51,084 nucleotides of DNA from JAGOSA01 sp039795715 (GCA_039795715.1 JBDKLD010000075.1:1-51084); one strand, 5' to 3'. Shown: positions 8,000 through 16,170, counted from the first letter of the stretch. Notes: a model not told the origin generated them from the letters alone. Translations and numbers: made by a program.

Positions 8000-8509
8000 G
8001 TGAAAAATTATAAAAGAAATCCCAACACCAAATGTGTTGTCTGTACAGCCCCTATTTACCGAAGACCGTCTGAAATTGAGCACAGCAAAAGACGAGTATT
8101 CTGTAGCCAAGCTTGCTATGGTATATATAATAGGAAGGAAATCCCGTGTCTAGTTTGTGGGGCATTAATTCTTGCTGGTGCAAACAAGAAAACGTGCAGT
8201 AGGGCATGCGCAAATAAGCACAGAGCTGGTATTTCATATAAAATAAACAGACCACGAGATAAAGTTAAAAGTCAGAGGAGTTTGAAAATTAGGTTATTGG
8301 AACAAAGGGGAAGATTGTGTGAAAGGTGTGGGTATAACAAGCAAGAGATTCTGGAAGTGCACCACAAAGATAGGGATAGAGGTAACAACGAGCTTGATAA
8401 TTTAGCATTAATTTGTCCGAATTGTCACGCAGAAGAGCATTATCTAAAAAATAGTTGGTTGACAAATATCGGGAGGCGTGGCGGAGTTGGTCTATCGCAC
8501 TCGTCTTGA
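8000..8509 (+). CDS. HNH endonuclease with several zinc-binding Cys pairs
   Basis: A 169-residue protein with a GTG start. Two treble-clef-like repeats carry CVVC...FCSQAC and CLVC...CSRAC. The C-terminal HNH nuclease module is CERCGYN, then EVHHKDRDRGNNELDNLALICPNC and HAEEH, containing the His-His, Asn and final His of the active site and the structural Cys pairs. The last 12 codons (from about 8472) lie inside the tRNA-Ser gene, so the true protein C-terminus is read from tRNA sequence (GGVGLSHSS). It sits just outside the recombinase-bearing element and may be an older passenger at this tRNA site. Confidence 0.82.
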   Translation: MKNYKRNPNTKCVVCTAPIYRRPSEIEHSKRRVFCSQACYGIYNRKEIPCLVCGALILAGANKKTCSRACANKHRAGISYKINRPRDKVKSQRSLKIRLLEQRGRLCERCGYNKQEILEVHHKDRDRGNNELDNLALICPNCHAEEHYLKNSWLTNIGRRGGVGLSHSS

Positions 8510-8557
8510 AAACGAGAGTTCCGCAAGGGACCGTGAGTTCGAATCTCACCGCCTCCG
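8472..8557 (+). tRNA. tRNA-Ser (TGA), element attachment site
   Basis: Acceptor GGAGGCG/CGCCTCC, anticodon loop CTTGAAA (anticodon TGA), long variable arm, T-loop TTCGAAT, discriminator G, no encoded CCA. The stop of the HNH gene lies in its 5' half and the stop of the oppositely oriented serine recombinase lies in its 3' end (8546-8557). A recombinase ending in a tRNA 3' end is the classic arrangement of an integrated element. Confidence 0.94.
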
Positions 8558-10021
8558 CAGAGTAATATCATCTTGATAAGATGCTATCAAATTGAAGGGA
8601 GAAACCATTGTAAACTCTAACTTTTTTTCGTTGAGTGTGCAGTTCTGAAGTAGGAAACCAAGAAGTTGGCGTTTTTCCTCTACTTCGGAACTCATAAAAA
8701 TCTCTTTCGCTCGTTTAGCTATATTTAACATCATGTTTGCGGTCAAATAGAACTGTTCATCGGCAGTCGAATGCTCTTGCATCTGCGACAGTATTTCTGC
8801 CTGCTTTTCTTTGTACTCTTTCAAATAGTTGTCATACAAATCATCTGTAATACGTCCGTCGAGGCGGTCTTCGTACATTTTTCGCAAACGGACATCGTAC
8901 TTGTCGTATTCGGCTTTGAGTTCGTTGAGGCTGGAAGTGTAAAACTTGTTTTCACTTTCGCCTATTTCCTTCAACCCGCTTGTTATGTCCTGTATTTGCT
9001 GGTCTGTGAGCTTCAGGCTGTCGAGTACAGGGTAAATCTGCTGTAGAAGCTCGTCCTCGGTCGCATTTGCCTTGTGAGGGCACTCTTTGTAGCCAGAACA
9101 GCCGTAGTAAACATACTTGCCCTTTTTGAGCTGTCCGCCAATCGTGCCTTCACAGTGAGCACAGGTAGCCAATCCTCTGAAGATAAAAGGTATTGAGGCG
9201 TATTTGGTCGGGACTTTGTTGTGCTGCAACATGACTGCTTGGCAGGCATCAAAAAGCTCTTTGGAAATGAGCCGCTTGTATCTATGCCAGTATCGGAGCT
9301 TGTGCGTTCGAGAGTACGCTTCGCCATAGTAAAAAGTGTCATTCAAGATTTTGAAAATCATTGCATGGTTTACTTTCTTGCCTGACGTGCCACGCAAGCC
9401 GAGGTTATACATTCGGTCTGCAAGCGTTTTTACCGACACGTCGCCTTTGGCGTATTCTTCAAAAATCTTAACGATGAAGTGAGCTTTTTCGTCTGGCACA
9501 ACATCAATTCTTCGACGACGTATTGGATTGTCATTGTAGATGCTTTTGCAGCCGAGGACAGGTGCACCTGTTACTTCGCCGTCTTCCCTCATCTTGTCGT
9601 GCTTACGCTTCACGTTGTCGCTCAACTGCAAGACGTAGCTTTTTGCGAACATCACGCCCATATCCCAGCGAAGAATGTCGGCACTGTTCGATTTCTTGTT
9701 GATGACAAGCCCTTCTCGGTAAAAATGTATTTCCACTTTTCCTGCCTGTCGTAGCTCTTCAAAAATAACTGACTCTTTGAAGCTACGCTGAAGACGGTCA
9801 ATCGTATCGACGACAACCGCGAGTGTTTCTTTTGATGCTTTTATTATCTCGATAATTTCTTGGAACTTTACTCTGTAGCCCTTCGTTGAGGACTCTTTGA
9901 GCTTGATAACTTTCCATTCTTCAAGCCCCTTCCCTTTGGAGTATTCCAAGATACGAGAAAGTTGCGCATCATTTGAGTCCTGATTTTTGTCGGACTCTCT
10001 GGCTAAAATGATTGCTTTCAT
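8546..10021 (-). CDS. Large serine recombinase (site-specific integrase)
   Basis: A 491-residue recombinase. The resolvase domain covers about 1-140 with the catalytic Ser in ARES (S10) and the downstream QLSRIL and VVDTIDRLQRS motifs. The recombinase domain covers about 155-260. A zinc ribbon follows at about 287-314 (C287, C290, C308, C314), then a coiled-coil-rich tail. This is the layout of large serine integrases, which recombine attP and attB without long homology. Its last codons (LRRR, stop) are encoded by the tRNA-Ser acceptor stem, so integration or excision at this site would alter or preserve the C-terminus. It most likely mobilises the element at 8,557 to about 14,000. Confidence 0.94.
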   Translation of the reverse strand: MKAIILARESDKNQDSNDAQLSRILEYSKGKGLEEWKVIKLKESSTKGYRVKFQEIIEIIKASKETLAVVVDTIDRLQRSFKESVIFEELRQAGKVEIHFYREGLVINKKSNSADILRWDMGVMFAKSYVLQLSDNVKRKHDKMREDGEVTGAPVLGCKSIYNDNPIRRRRIDVVPDEKAHFIVKIFEEYAKGDVSVKTLADRMYNLGLRGTSGKKVNHAMIFKILNDTFYYGEAYSRTHKLRYWHRYKRLISKELFDACQAVMLQHNKVPTKYASIPFIFRGLATCAHCEGTIGGQLKKGKYVYYGCSGYKECPHKANATEDELLQQIYPVLDSLKLTDQQIQDITSGLKEIGESENKFYTSSLNELKAEYDKYDVRLRKMYEDRLDGRITDDLYDNYLKEYKEKQAEILSQMQEHSTADEQFYLTANMMLNIAKRAKEIFMSSEVEEKRQLLGFLLQNCTLNEKKLEFTMVSPFNLIASYQDDITLRRR

Positions 10022-10094
10022 ACGTTGTTAGTTTTTTATTTGTAATTTTCTCGGAGCTTTCAAATCTACTGTGAAGTAGTTACTTTTGAAAACA

Positions 10095-11084
10095 CTAGAT
10101 GTCGTTAGGCAGCACTTGCCCATTTACAGTCAGGCTGTAGCTCTGAATGGTAGGAAATTGCAAGAGAGTATTTTTTATCTGCATTGATGACCCTGTGACT
10201 CCACAAGAACCGCCTGTCGAAGGTTCTTTTGAAATATCAAGGTAAGCAACGCCATTAGTTATCGTCAGTGAGTTTATTACTACTCCTTGTTGAATGAAAC
10301 TTCCATACCCTGCAGCACTCTCTGCTGCGGTCGGACCCGCGAAGAGTTTTTCTAGGCTTGCTCGTGCAACTGCAGATGTTTGTGGGATTGACCTATTAAC
10401 AGCGTAATTGATGCGACAATCTGGTAACCCAGGGTTAGAGACGGCATTGTAAAAATATACTTTTATATTCGTCGTAGAGGATTGCTGTTGTGTTGGGTTT
10501 GGTTGTGGCCAAGGAGTAATTGTAAACGGTGTAAGGACTTTGGTAGCAGCAATCTCGCCATCTGCTTGGGCGTCGCCAGCAAAATGAAGTGCAATTTGGT
10601 TTGTCGAAGGAGAGCTAGTAAGACTTGGGATTGTAGCGATAATCGGCCAGTGTTGCATTCCAACGGAGTAATCGCCAACTGTCTTTATTTTTACTGCAAC
10701 GCTTTTCGCGCTTCCGCTTGTATCTCTAACAACTACATCGCCCGCAGTTCCTTCAAATGCACCCCATTTTAGGCACGTTCCTGCTACAGCACTGGCAGTG
10801 TCGATGTAGCCAGTTATATTCAGCGGGAAAGAAACTGTGTGGTTTATTGTCGGCGAAGTAATGACAAGGCAGCTATTAGTTCCAGTTTGTGGTGTTGTTA
10901 TATTTGTTGCTTGCTGCGTATTCTGACCCTGATTGGTTGGCAAATTGTAATCTGGTGTTTCTGTGGAAGTAGGAGTTACTTTTGAACTCTGGCTCATATA
11001 ATAAGCTCCGCCCCCGACCGCCAAAACAGCTACGATAATCAAGATAACTGCGATTGGTGCAAAACCTTTATTTAGTGTTTTCAT
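10095..11084 (-). CDS. Membrane-anchored protein with Gmad2-like Ig and GerMN domains
   Basis: A 329-residue protein with a membrane helix at about 8-28 (PIAVILIIVAVLAVGGGAYYM), a Thr/Gln-rich linker, an Ig-like domain at about 72-190 (starting CLVITSPTINHTVSFPLNITG) and a GerMN domain from about 205 (IKVYFYNAV... to the end). GerMN domains occur in spore-germination GerM and many envelope lipoproteins. The Ig-like part closely resembles the 33,970 gene (both have VSFPL, an SA..GTC/DGC turn, W..FEG..G). It lies in the integrated element, so it may be cargo that alters the host surface. Confidence 0.8.
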   Translation of the reverse strand: MKTLNKGFAPIAVILIIVAVLAVGGGAYYMSQSSKVTPTSTETPDYNLPTNQGQNTQQATNITTPQTGTNSCLVITSPTINHTVSFPLNITGYIDTASAVAGTCLKWGAFEGTAGDVVVRDTSGSAKSVAVKIKTVGDYSVGMQHWPIIATIPSLTSSPSTNQIALHFAGDAQADGEIAATKVLTPFTITPWPQPNPTQQQSSTTNIKVYFYNAVSNPGLPDCRINYAVNRSIPQTSAVARASLEKLFAGPTAAESAAGYGSFIQQGVVINSLTITNGVAYLDISKEPSTGGSCGVTGSSMQIKNTLLQFPTIQSYSLTVNGQVLPNDI

Positions 11085-11117
11085 ATAGCTTGAATGGTAC
11101 TACTTTTTGTGGTTTTA

Positions 11118-12254
11118 TCAACGCTCCGACGAGTGCATATCTGTTGGTAACTTATACGGCGCAAAGCGGGTCAAATTGTCCTTTATCTGCTTTACCCAGC
11201 CGTGATATGCCTTGCCTGAAATCTCATCGAGAAATGGTAGGTCGTCTGCTATTCGATACCATGTTCGGGTCGTGGCGTATCGCTCGATGATTGCCCTTGT
11301 TCCCCGTATGCCTTCCTTGCTCATTACCCTCAAACCGAGCAGGTACAGAGCTTCTTTCGGACTTACCTTTGGCTTGTTTTTGAAGATAGCGTCGAGCGTT
11401 TTGGTCGGACTGCTTTCAACATCGAAAAGAAATAGATTTTTGCCAGTGATGAGTTCATTCCAGTAATCGAGCAGCACTTTTTGGCAAAGGTCTTTATTGA
11501 ACACGTCTTTGAACGTCGGGTTTTCATTGAAGCCGAGTCGTTTCAGAATAGCGTTCAATTTTACCTTCTTTGCGAGCCGTGCTTCGATGCGCAAAATCTC
11601 TTTCTTTTCTTTTTTCGTCAGTGTTTCAAAGAGCGTAAGCTGAACTGCATTTTGGTCTTTGTCTATTGCTCGCTTCTCTGGTTTTTTCAGGTCTTGCACC
11701 TTGTCATAGATGACGAGCGAGTGTGAGTTCGTGTAGAACTGAAGCGAGTGCCCGTTGTTCCTGAAACTATCTCGGTTCAAATCCATTTTCTTGCTCACAT
11801 CAATTTTGTGAAGTTCGTTAATGACAAAGCTCGAAGTGTAGCCGTCAGCCAGTTCGATGTTCTTTGCTGGATGAAAAGCCGACACGCTGGCTTTCCGTAA
11901 AACTTCTTTCTGTACTTCAACTCTCATCGTCAGCATCGCATCGTAGAGAGCTGAAATCACTTTTTCAAAATCCTTTCCCTCAACTTCCTCAACATTGTTT
12001 CCGTGAAGCATCTTGGCAACAGAGAACTCTATTTTGAGCGGTATTTCATTACCGTTTTTTGTCGGTCTTTTCATCAGGGTCAATCGTGGCTTATACCTTT
12101 CGTTTTTCTTGTCCGTCGAGGTCGGATTGTTCACGCATTTGACGAGAAAGTTCCCAGCCATTTTCAGAATGTTTGCGTTCGGCGTAAACGCATTTGGGTC
12201 GAGCTTATATGACCCTCTCGGTATGGTTAGTATTACTGTGTCCAGCATATTCAT
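11118..12254 (-). CDS. Replication initiation protein resembling filamentous-phage/plasmid Rep (gpII/RstA type)
   Basis: A 378-residue protein. The motifs SHSLVIYDKVQDL (about 178-189) and ILRIEARL (220-227) match the YxK...LRxE pattern of phage/plasmid replication proteins of the gpII/RstA type, which nick one strand to start rolling-circle replication. The Tyr in the first motif is a candidate nucleophile. The C-terminal 150 residues are helical and basic. It overlaps the SpoVG-like gene by about 50 bases. Its presence suggests the element can replicate as a circle when excised. I am moderately sure of the family and cannot assign a precise subgroup. Confidence 0.68.
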   Translation of the reverse strand: MNMLDTVILTIPRGSYKLDPNAFTPNANILKMAGNFLVKCVNNPTSTDKKNERYKPRLTLMKRPTKNGNEIPLKIEFSVAKMLHGNNVEEVEGKDFEKVISALYDAMLTMRVEVQKEVLRKASVSAFHPAKNIELADGYTSSFVINELHKIDVSKKMDLNRDSFRNNGHSLQFYTNSHSLVIYDKVQDLKKPEKRAIDKDQNAVQLTLFETLTKKEKKEILRIEARLAKKVKLNAILKRLGFNENPTFKDVFNKDLCQKVLLDYWNELITGKNLFLFDVESSPTKTLDAIFKNKPKVSPKEALYLLGLRVMSKEGIRGTRAIIERYATTRTWYRIADDLPFLDEISGKAYHGWVKQIKDNLTRFAPYKLPTDMHSSER

Positions 12255-12531
12255 TACTTCTTTTATTTTGATAAGACAAAATCTCTTCTGCTTTTTCGAT
12301 AATCGCTCGCTCTATTTCTGAAGCCATATTCCTGCGTATCGGATGAAAAACATTGAAGTTTTTGCCGTTCAGATTTTTGGTCGGATAGGTTATGCGGTAG
12401 CCCGTTCCGTCGAGCTTGGTATGCACGCCGATTGAGCCGAGGTACAAACTGCCGTCCACAACGACGCTTGCGATTGCGACCAGCCCATTATTCGGCTTGA
12501 TTGGTATTACTTGTATTTCCGTTATTTGCAT
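12205..12531 (-). CDS. SpoVG-family DNA-binding protein
   Basis: A protein of 108 residues from the ATG at 12531. The first 80 residues follow the SpoVG pattern: ITEIQVIPI, then GLVAIASVVVDGSLYLGSIGVH, GYRITYPTKNLNGKNFNVFHPI and a helix EIERAIIEKAEEIL. SpoVG proteins bind nucleic acid and act as regulators; plasmids and phages of many bacteria carry them beside replication genes. A polar tail of about 25 residues follows. Its 3' end overlaps the Rep gene start by about 50 bases, implying coupled translation. It may regulate Rep expression or copy number; that role is inferred. Confidence 0.8.
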   Translation of the reverse strand: MQITEIQVIPIKPNNGLVAIASVVVDGSLYLGSIGVHTKLDGTGYRITYPTKNLNGKNFNVFHPIRRNMASEIERAIIEKAEEILSYQNKRSNEYAGHSNTNHTERVI

Positions 12532-12664
12532 ACAGATGCGGATTAACTCTTTTATCAACCTTCAGCAACAGACCGAAAAAACCGAGTACATTGTTTCGCT
12601 CAATTTCGTTGAGGTCTTTCATCGACCAGTCCGTATTTTCTTTTTTGCTTTTTCTTGCGGACAT
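12488..12664 (-). CDS. Small 58-residue protein upstream of spoVG-like gene
   Basis: An ATG at 12664 opens a 58-codon frame ending TAA at 12488. The product starts MSARKSKKENTDWSMKDL and has a hydrophobic central stretch NNVLGFFGLLLKV. It overlaps the SpoVG-like start by about 44 bases, continuing the run of overlapping genes towards Rep. The ATG lies directly after the T-tract of a minus-strand terminator (12665-12693), so its transcription must read through or be attenuated there. No family recognised. Confidence 0.5.
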   Translation of the reverse strand: MSARKSKKENTDWSMKDLNEIERNNVLGFFGLLLKVDKRVNPHLYANNGNTSNTNQAE

Positions 12665-12693
12665 AAAAAACCCTGAAGGTTGTATGTTCAGGG
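12665..12693 (-). terminator. Rho-independent terminator or attenuator
   Basis: On the minus strand CCCTGAA pairs with TTCAGGG around a 9-nt loop and is followed by TTTTTT. It ends transcripts of the coiled-coil gene (12,730-13,956) and touches the ATG of the small downstream gene. Confidence 0.85.
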
Positions 12694-12729
12694 TATGCTT
12701 ATGCCTATTTACAAAAGTTTACAAACTTT

Positions 12730-13956
12730 CTATTTCTTCAAATAAGCCTTATTTATATTGATATTTTTGGTACTCACGACCAAGAAATCTTTGATTTTCG
12801 TGTCCTGTGCCACAGTCTGATTGACGGCTTTACCTGCTTGGTAAACCTTGTTTGCAGATACTTTGTCGTCGAATGAATAGCCCCAATCTTCGAGCACTTC
12901 GTCGCTTGCCCACACCTTGCGCTTGTCTTTGAAGAGCGTCCGCAATAGCTTATGAGGGTCACTTTCTTCTTTTTTGCCTATGAGGATTTTTTCGTTATTG
13001 AAATAGAGTATTCGGCTTTCTTCATCAAAACGAGGGTCGGATTTTGCAGTAGGAGCATCTGCTTGAAGTAGCTCGGCAACAAGGTATGAGTGTACTCGCT
13101 GGGCGTAGCGCTTATAGTCAGCTACACGGAAAATAACCAAATCATTGTCCGATGCTTCGCCTGAACGTATCTTTTCCATTTCGCCGAGAACGCCGATAAA
13201 ATTGAGCCAAGTCCATCGGGCAGAAGGGTCACTGGCCACAGTTGCCCTCAATTCGTCGGTTATTTCGTCAGGTTCAAAGACAAGTTTTTGAACAAGCGGC
13301 ATTTCGTGCCAAGCGCCCCACGGTTCAACTTGCCCTTTCCGTTCGAGCTTCCTTTTCTCTTCGTCAATTTTTTCATAAGTAGGCGAAAAGGTGTAGTTGC
13401 CGTATATGTTTGTTACCTTTTTGCCGTCGTCCTCAAACTCTTTGATTGCCGCTTCGTGGCCGCTTGCTCGGATTTGTCTGGCAACGCCGAAAAGGTCACT
13501 GTCGAGTGCATAGAGCGGGTTAGACGAAAGTATATGTCCGTTTAATTGGTCGTGAACTTCTTTCAAAGCACTGGCAATGCGGTCGTAATCATTTTGATAA
13601 ACTTCAACGGCTTTTATGGCTGGCTTCGCTTTTTCCGCCATCTTTTCAGCCGCTTTTTGAGCTTTTTCCAATGCTGGCTTGTATTTGTCTATAATTTTTT
13701 GCGCAATTTCAGTGACCCGCTCGGCTGATTTCCGAAGCTCGGTCATTGCTTGCGAGTTCATCAGTTCGTATACCTTGCTTGCAGTTTGCCGCTGTTTTTC
13801 GAGGGCTGTAATGAAAGGTTTGGTTTCCGTCAGCTCTTGGACTGTCTTTATGTATTCGGCAAGGCCGTGAAAAAAGCCCCATTTATCCTGTTGGTCTATA
13901 AAGCTCTTATACTGCTGCTCAATGATTTTGAGAGCTTTTTCATTACTGTTTTCCAT
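12730..13956 (-). CDS. Coiled-coil protein of the integrated element, function unknown
   Basis: A protein of 408 residues from the ATG at 13956, preceded by an AAGGG sequence at suitable distance; a GTG at 13980 is the alternative. Residues about 50-120 are an Ala/Lys/Glu-rich coiled coil (KALEKAQKAAEKMAEKAK type). The C-terminal third contains RILYFNNEKILIGKK and a Leu-rich helix LLRTLFKDKRKVWASDEVLEDWG, which looks like a small winged-helix-like unit. No membrane segments. It may be a structural, partition or regulatory protein of the element. No family recognised. Confidence 0.65.
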   Translation of the reverse strand: MENSNEKALKIIEQQYKSFIDQQDKWGFFHGLAEYIKTVQELTETKPFITALEKQRQTASKVYELMNSQAMTELRKSAERVTEIAQKIIDKYKPALEKAQKAAEKMAEKAKPAIKAVEVYQNDYDRIASALKEVHDQLNGHILSSNPLYALDSDLFGVARQIRASGHEAAIKEFEDDGKKVTNIYGNYTFSPTYEKIDEEKRKLERKGQVEPWGAWHEMPLVQKLVFEPDEITDELRATVASDPSARWTWLNFIGVLGEMEKIRSGEASDNDLVIFRVADYKRYAQRVHSYLVAELLQADAPTAKSDPRFDEESRILYFNNEKILIGKKEESDPHKLLRTLFKDKRKVWASDEVLEDWGYSFDDKVSANKVYQAGKAVNQTVAQDTKIKDFLVVSTKNININKAYLKK

Positions 13957-13973
13957 TACATTTTTACCCTTAC

Positions 13974-13990
13974 ACTGCACGCTGTGCAGT
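13974..13990. promoter_or_regulatory. Perfect inverted repeat in leader of coiled-coil gene
   Basis: ACTGCAC and GTGCAGT around the loop GCT, lying between the terminator T-tract (13991) and the ATG at 13956. It is an operator or RNA hairpin candidate controlling the element operon. Confidence 0.45.
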
Positions 13991-14020
13991 AAAAAACCAC
14001 AAGGAGCGAACGTCTTGTGG
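13991..14020 (-). terminator. Minus-strand terminator upstream of element operon
   Basis: On the minus strand CCACAAG pairs with CTTGTGG and is followed by TTTTTT. It lies in front of the coiled-coil gene, so it either insulates the element from outside transcription or acts as an attenuator in the leader. Confidence 0.75.
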
Positions 14021-14058
14021 CAATTCTATCAGATTTTCCCATTCGTCACATTTTGCCT

Positions 14059-14064
14059 TATACT
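14059..14064 (+). promoter_or_regulatory. -10 box TATACT of the GNAT gene
   Basis: TATACT with an 8-nt gap to the ATG at 14073. Confidence 0.5.
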
Positions 14065-14072
14065 GTCGGAAT

Positions 14073-14600
14073 ATGGACGACATCAAAATCACAGATGCAA
14101 CAGCACAGGACGTAGAAGGTATCCAGACTGTTTTTGACGAAACGTGGCTGGCCACTTACCCAAACGAAGAAGCAGGAATAACAAGAGAGGACATTCTCGA
14201 CAGAAGAAAGGGTTCATTTGACCCAGAGCGACTTCAAAAACGAAGGGAACACTTTACAAATCCGCCAGAAAACCAAAAGTTCGTTGTCGCCAAAGACGGA
14301 AACAGGGTTGTAGGACTTTGTAGTATTCTTCGAGAAGAGCAGTACAACAAATTGAGCACCATTTACATTCTTCCTGAATACCAAGGAAAAGGTATTGGAA
14401 AGAGGCTGTGGGAAGCGGTTGCCCCTTTTCTTGATACGAAAAAAGACACAATTGTTCAGGTTGCCACCTATAATAAGCAGGCAATCGCATTTTATGAAAA
14501 ACTAGGTTTTGTTGATACGGGAAAGCGTTTCAGTGACGAGAAGTTCAGAATGAAAAGTGGTGCTCTTATTCCTGAAATGGAACTCGTAATCAAAGCATAA
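14073..14600 (+). CDS. GNAT-family N-acetyltransferase
   Basis: A 175-residue GNAT enzyme, transferring an acetyl group from acetyl-CoA to an amine. The acetyl-CoA pyrophosphate-binding motif A is IYILPEYQGKGIGKRLWE (about 97-114; Q104-G-K-G-I-G). The later QVATYNKQAIAFYEKLGFVDTG is motif B. Strand FVVAKDGNRVVGLCSI precedes motif A as expected. The length is normal. It is divergent from the element operon and may be cargo or the first chromosomal gene beyond it. Substrate unknown. Confidence 0.9.
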   Translation: MDDIKITDATAQDVEGIQTVFDETWLATYPNEEAGITREDILDRRKGSFDPERLQKRREHFTNPPENQKFVVAKDGNRVVGLCSILREEQYNKLSTIYILPEYQGKGIGKRLWEAVAPFLDTKKDTIVQVATYNKQAIAFYEKLGFVDTGKRFSDEKFRMKSGALIPEMELVIKA

Positions 14601-14718
14601 TTTATGTAGTCATCAAAACAGCTTGGCTTGGGAAAATGCTGTGTATGCCAGAATACTCAAATCTCTGCCTTACGCCCTTCCAATCTACAGTTCTGAACGC
14701 ATCTAACCACTTCCGCAA

Positions 14719-15201
14719 ATGAAGAACGAAAGTCTATATATTAGGGTAATAGAATTAGCTTTAAAGTACCCTGAGGGGTTTACATTCTCGGATATTATTG
14801 ACAATAGAGAATTAAATTTAGAAGGCTGGAAAAGAAATATTTTTGACAGATATTTCTTAAATGCCTGTCAACGTTATCATCACAATAATAACACCATTGG
14901 TGAAACAATTTTTCTATTTATAGTAGGTAATAAGGATAAACATGACTCTCCAGAAAATAAATACTTATTGACTTTTGAAGCAGAATTTACGTTTATTGAT
15001 TATCTAGAACTAAAATTTGCTAGACAAAATGCAAAAGAAGCCAAAACACTGTCTATTTGGGCCATTGTTCTATCTGCAATTGCAATACTAGTATCGGCTC
15101 TAATTCCCTTTATAATTGCACATGAAGTTACTCAAAGTGTAATGATTGATAAAAATCAATTTCAAGAAATCAGAAATCTTATTGAATTGGACAAAAAATA
15201 A
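14719..15201 (+). CDS. Tail-side membrane protein with helical N-terminal domain, function unknown
   Basis: A 160-residue protein. The N-terminal ~60 residues (IRVIELALKYPEGFTFSDI...) suggest a winged-helix-like unit. One membrane helix spans about 111-134 (LSIWAIVLSAIAILVSALIPFII) and a 25-residue tail follows. The gene is AT-rich with Asn/Lys/Ile-rich codons, unlike the core genes, which suggests acquisition. It ends 3 bases before the dehydroquinate-synthase-like gene, so the two form an operon. Confidence 0.65.
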   Translation: MKNESLYIRVIELALKYPEGFTFSDIIDNRELNLEGWKRNIFDRYFLNACQRYHHNNNTIGETIFLFIVGNKDKHDSPENKYLLTFEAEFTFIDYLELKFARQNAKEAKTLSIWAIVLSAIAILVSALIPFIIAHEVTQSVMIDKNQFQEIRNLIELDKK

Positions 15202-15204
15202 AAT

Positions 15205-16170
15205 ATGGAAACCGACTTACTTCAACAAATTCAAGAAAAATCCCTACTAATAGACTGGAGCAACAAGGAGATAAATATTTCAACACCAGTTGTCATTCAT
15301 TTTCCTGTACCTTCAAACCATCCCAGGTACTCAAAAATTAAGAGCTACAGGCTGATTGTCATGAAGATTAAGAACTACCCTTTATCTGAAACAGATCTTA
15401 TCATTTGTGATGAGCAATTAAAGCAATACTTACCTGAAAAGGTGGCGAATTTTCCTCATATTATTTTTATTGAAGCGGTTGAATATAAAACAAAGATAAT
15501 GTCAGAAGTTTCAATGCTCCAAAAAACCATATCGGACAAAAATTATAAACGTATTGTAGCGATTGGCGGCGGAATTATTGCTAACATCGCTTCTTTTCTT
15601 GCTGAAAAAATACATATTGATCTTGTTCATGTTCCGACAACACCTATTTCAATGTCAGACGCCAGTATTGGCGGTAAGGTGCGTGTAAATGATATTCAAG
15701 GAAATATATTTGTTAAACACGTTTATAAATCTTTTTATGAACCCTCTGAAATAATCCTTGATGCTCAATTTCTAAACCATTTGAGTGATGAGCAAATTCG
15801 CATCGGTCTTGCTGAAGTAATCAAGCATGCGCTTTATCAATCGCCTTTATTGATTCAATATATTTTATCTGATATCTTTCAGCCATTTACAAATAAAGAC
15901 AGCCTTTTGCGCGCAATTCTTTGGACTGCTGATCTTAAACGAATCTGCCTTGAGGTTGACCCCGAAGAGTCTTTAAATGGATCTTACAAAATACTTAGAG
16001 CCGCGCATGATATTTCTGACAAACTAGAAGAGCAGAGCGGTTTTATGCTTCAACATGGCATGGCAGTCGAAAAAGCGATGACCGAGGATATAAAATCCGA
16101 TATTGAAAAATCCGAGCTATTGGTCAAAATATACCAGAAATTAGGAATAGACTCACCCGCCTCAAACTGA
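15205..16170 (+). CDS. Divergent 3-dehydroquinate-synthase-like sugar phosphate cyclase
   Basis: A 321-residue protein of the dehydroquinate synthase-like fold. The NAD-binding loop is AIGGGIIANIASFLA (about 119-133), followed by VPTTPISMSDASIGGKVRVN, which mirrors the AroB PTTLLAMVDSSIGGK segment. The metal ligands appear intact: E204 in GLAEVIKH, H268 in AAHDISD, H284 in QHGMAVE. It is shorter than AroB (about 350) and several AroB substrate residues differ, so it may be one of the other cyclases (2-deoxy-scyllo-inosose or valiolone type). No other shikimate gene is nearby. If one base were added near 16,155 the frame would continue to a tail ending KYPYWA, a tail also seen in the downstream repeat. 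Confidence 0.75.
   Translation: METDLLQQIQEKSLLIDWSNKEINISTPVVIHFPVPSNHPRYSKIKSYRLIVMKIKNYPLSETDLIICDEQLKQYLPEKVANFPHIIFIEAVEYKTKIMSEVSMLQKTISDKNYKRIVAIGGGIIANIASFLAEKIHIDLVHVPTTPISMSDASIGGKVRVNDIQGNIFVKHVYKSFYEPSEIILDAQFLNHLSDEQIRIGLAEVIKHALYQSPLLIQYILSDIFQPFTNKDSLLRAILWTADLKRICLEVDPEESLNGSYKILRAAHDISDKLEEQSGFMLQHGMAVEKAMTEDIKSDIEKSELLVKIYQKLGIDSPASN

Noticed and set aside
8000..8557. Group I intron homing endonuclease in tRNA-Ser.
   Set aside because: The tRNA gene is continuous with a normal anticodon loop, and the HNH gene lies upstream of it rather than within an intron.
16151..16166. CTCACCCGCCTC resembles the tRNA-Ser 3' end and could be the other attachment site of the element.
   Set aside because: It is only about 12 bases with a one-base indel, lies inside a coding sequence, and no flanking similarity is seen. 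The right end of the element stays undefined.
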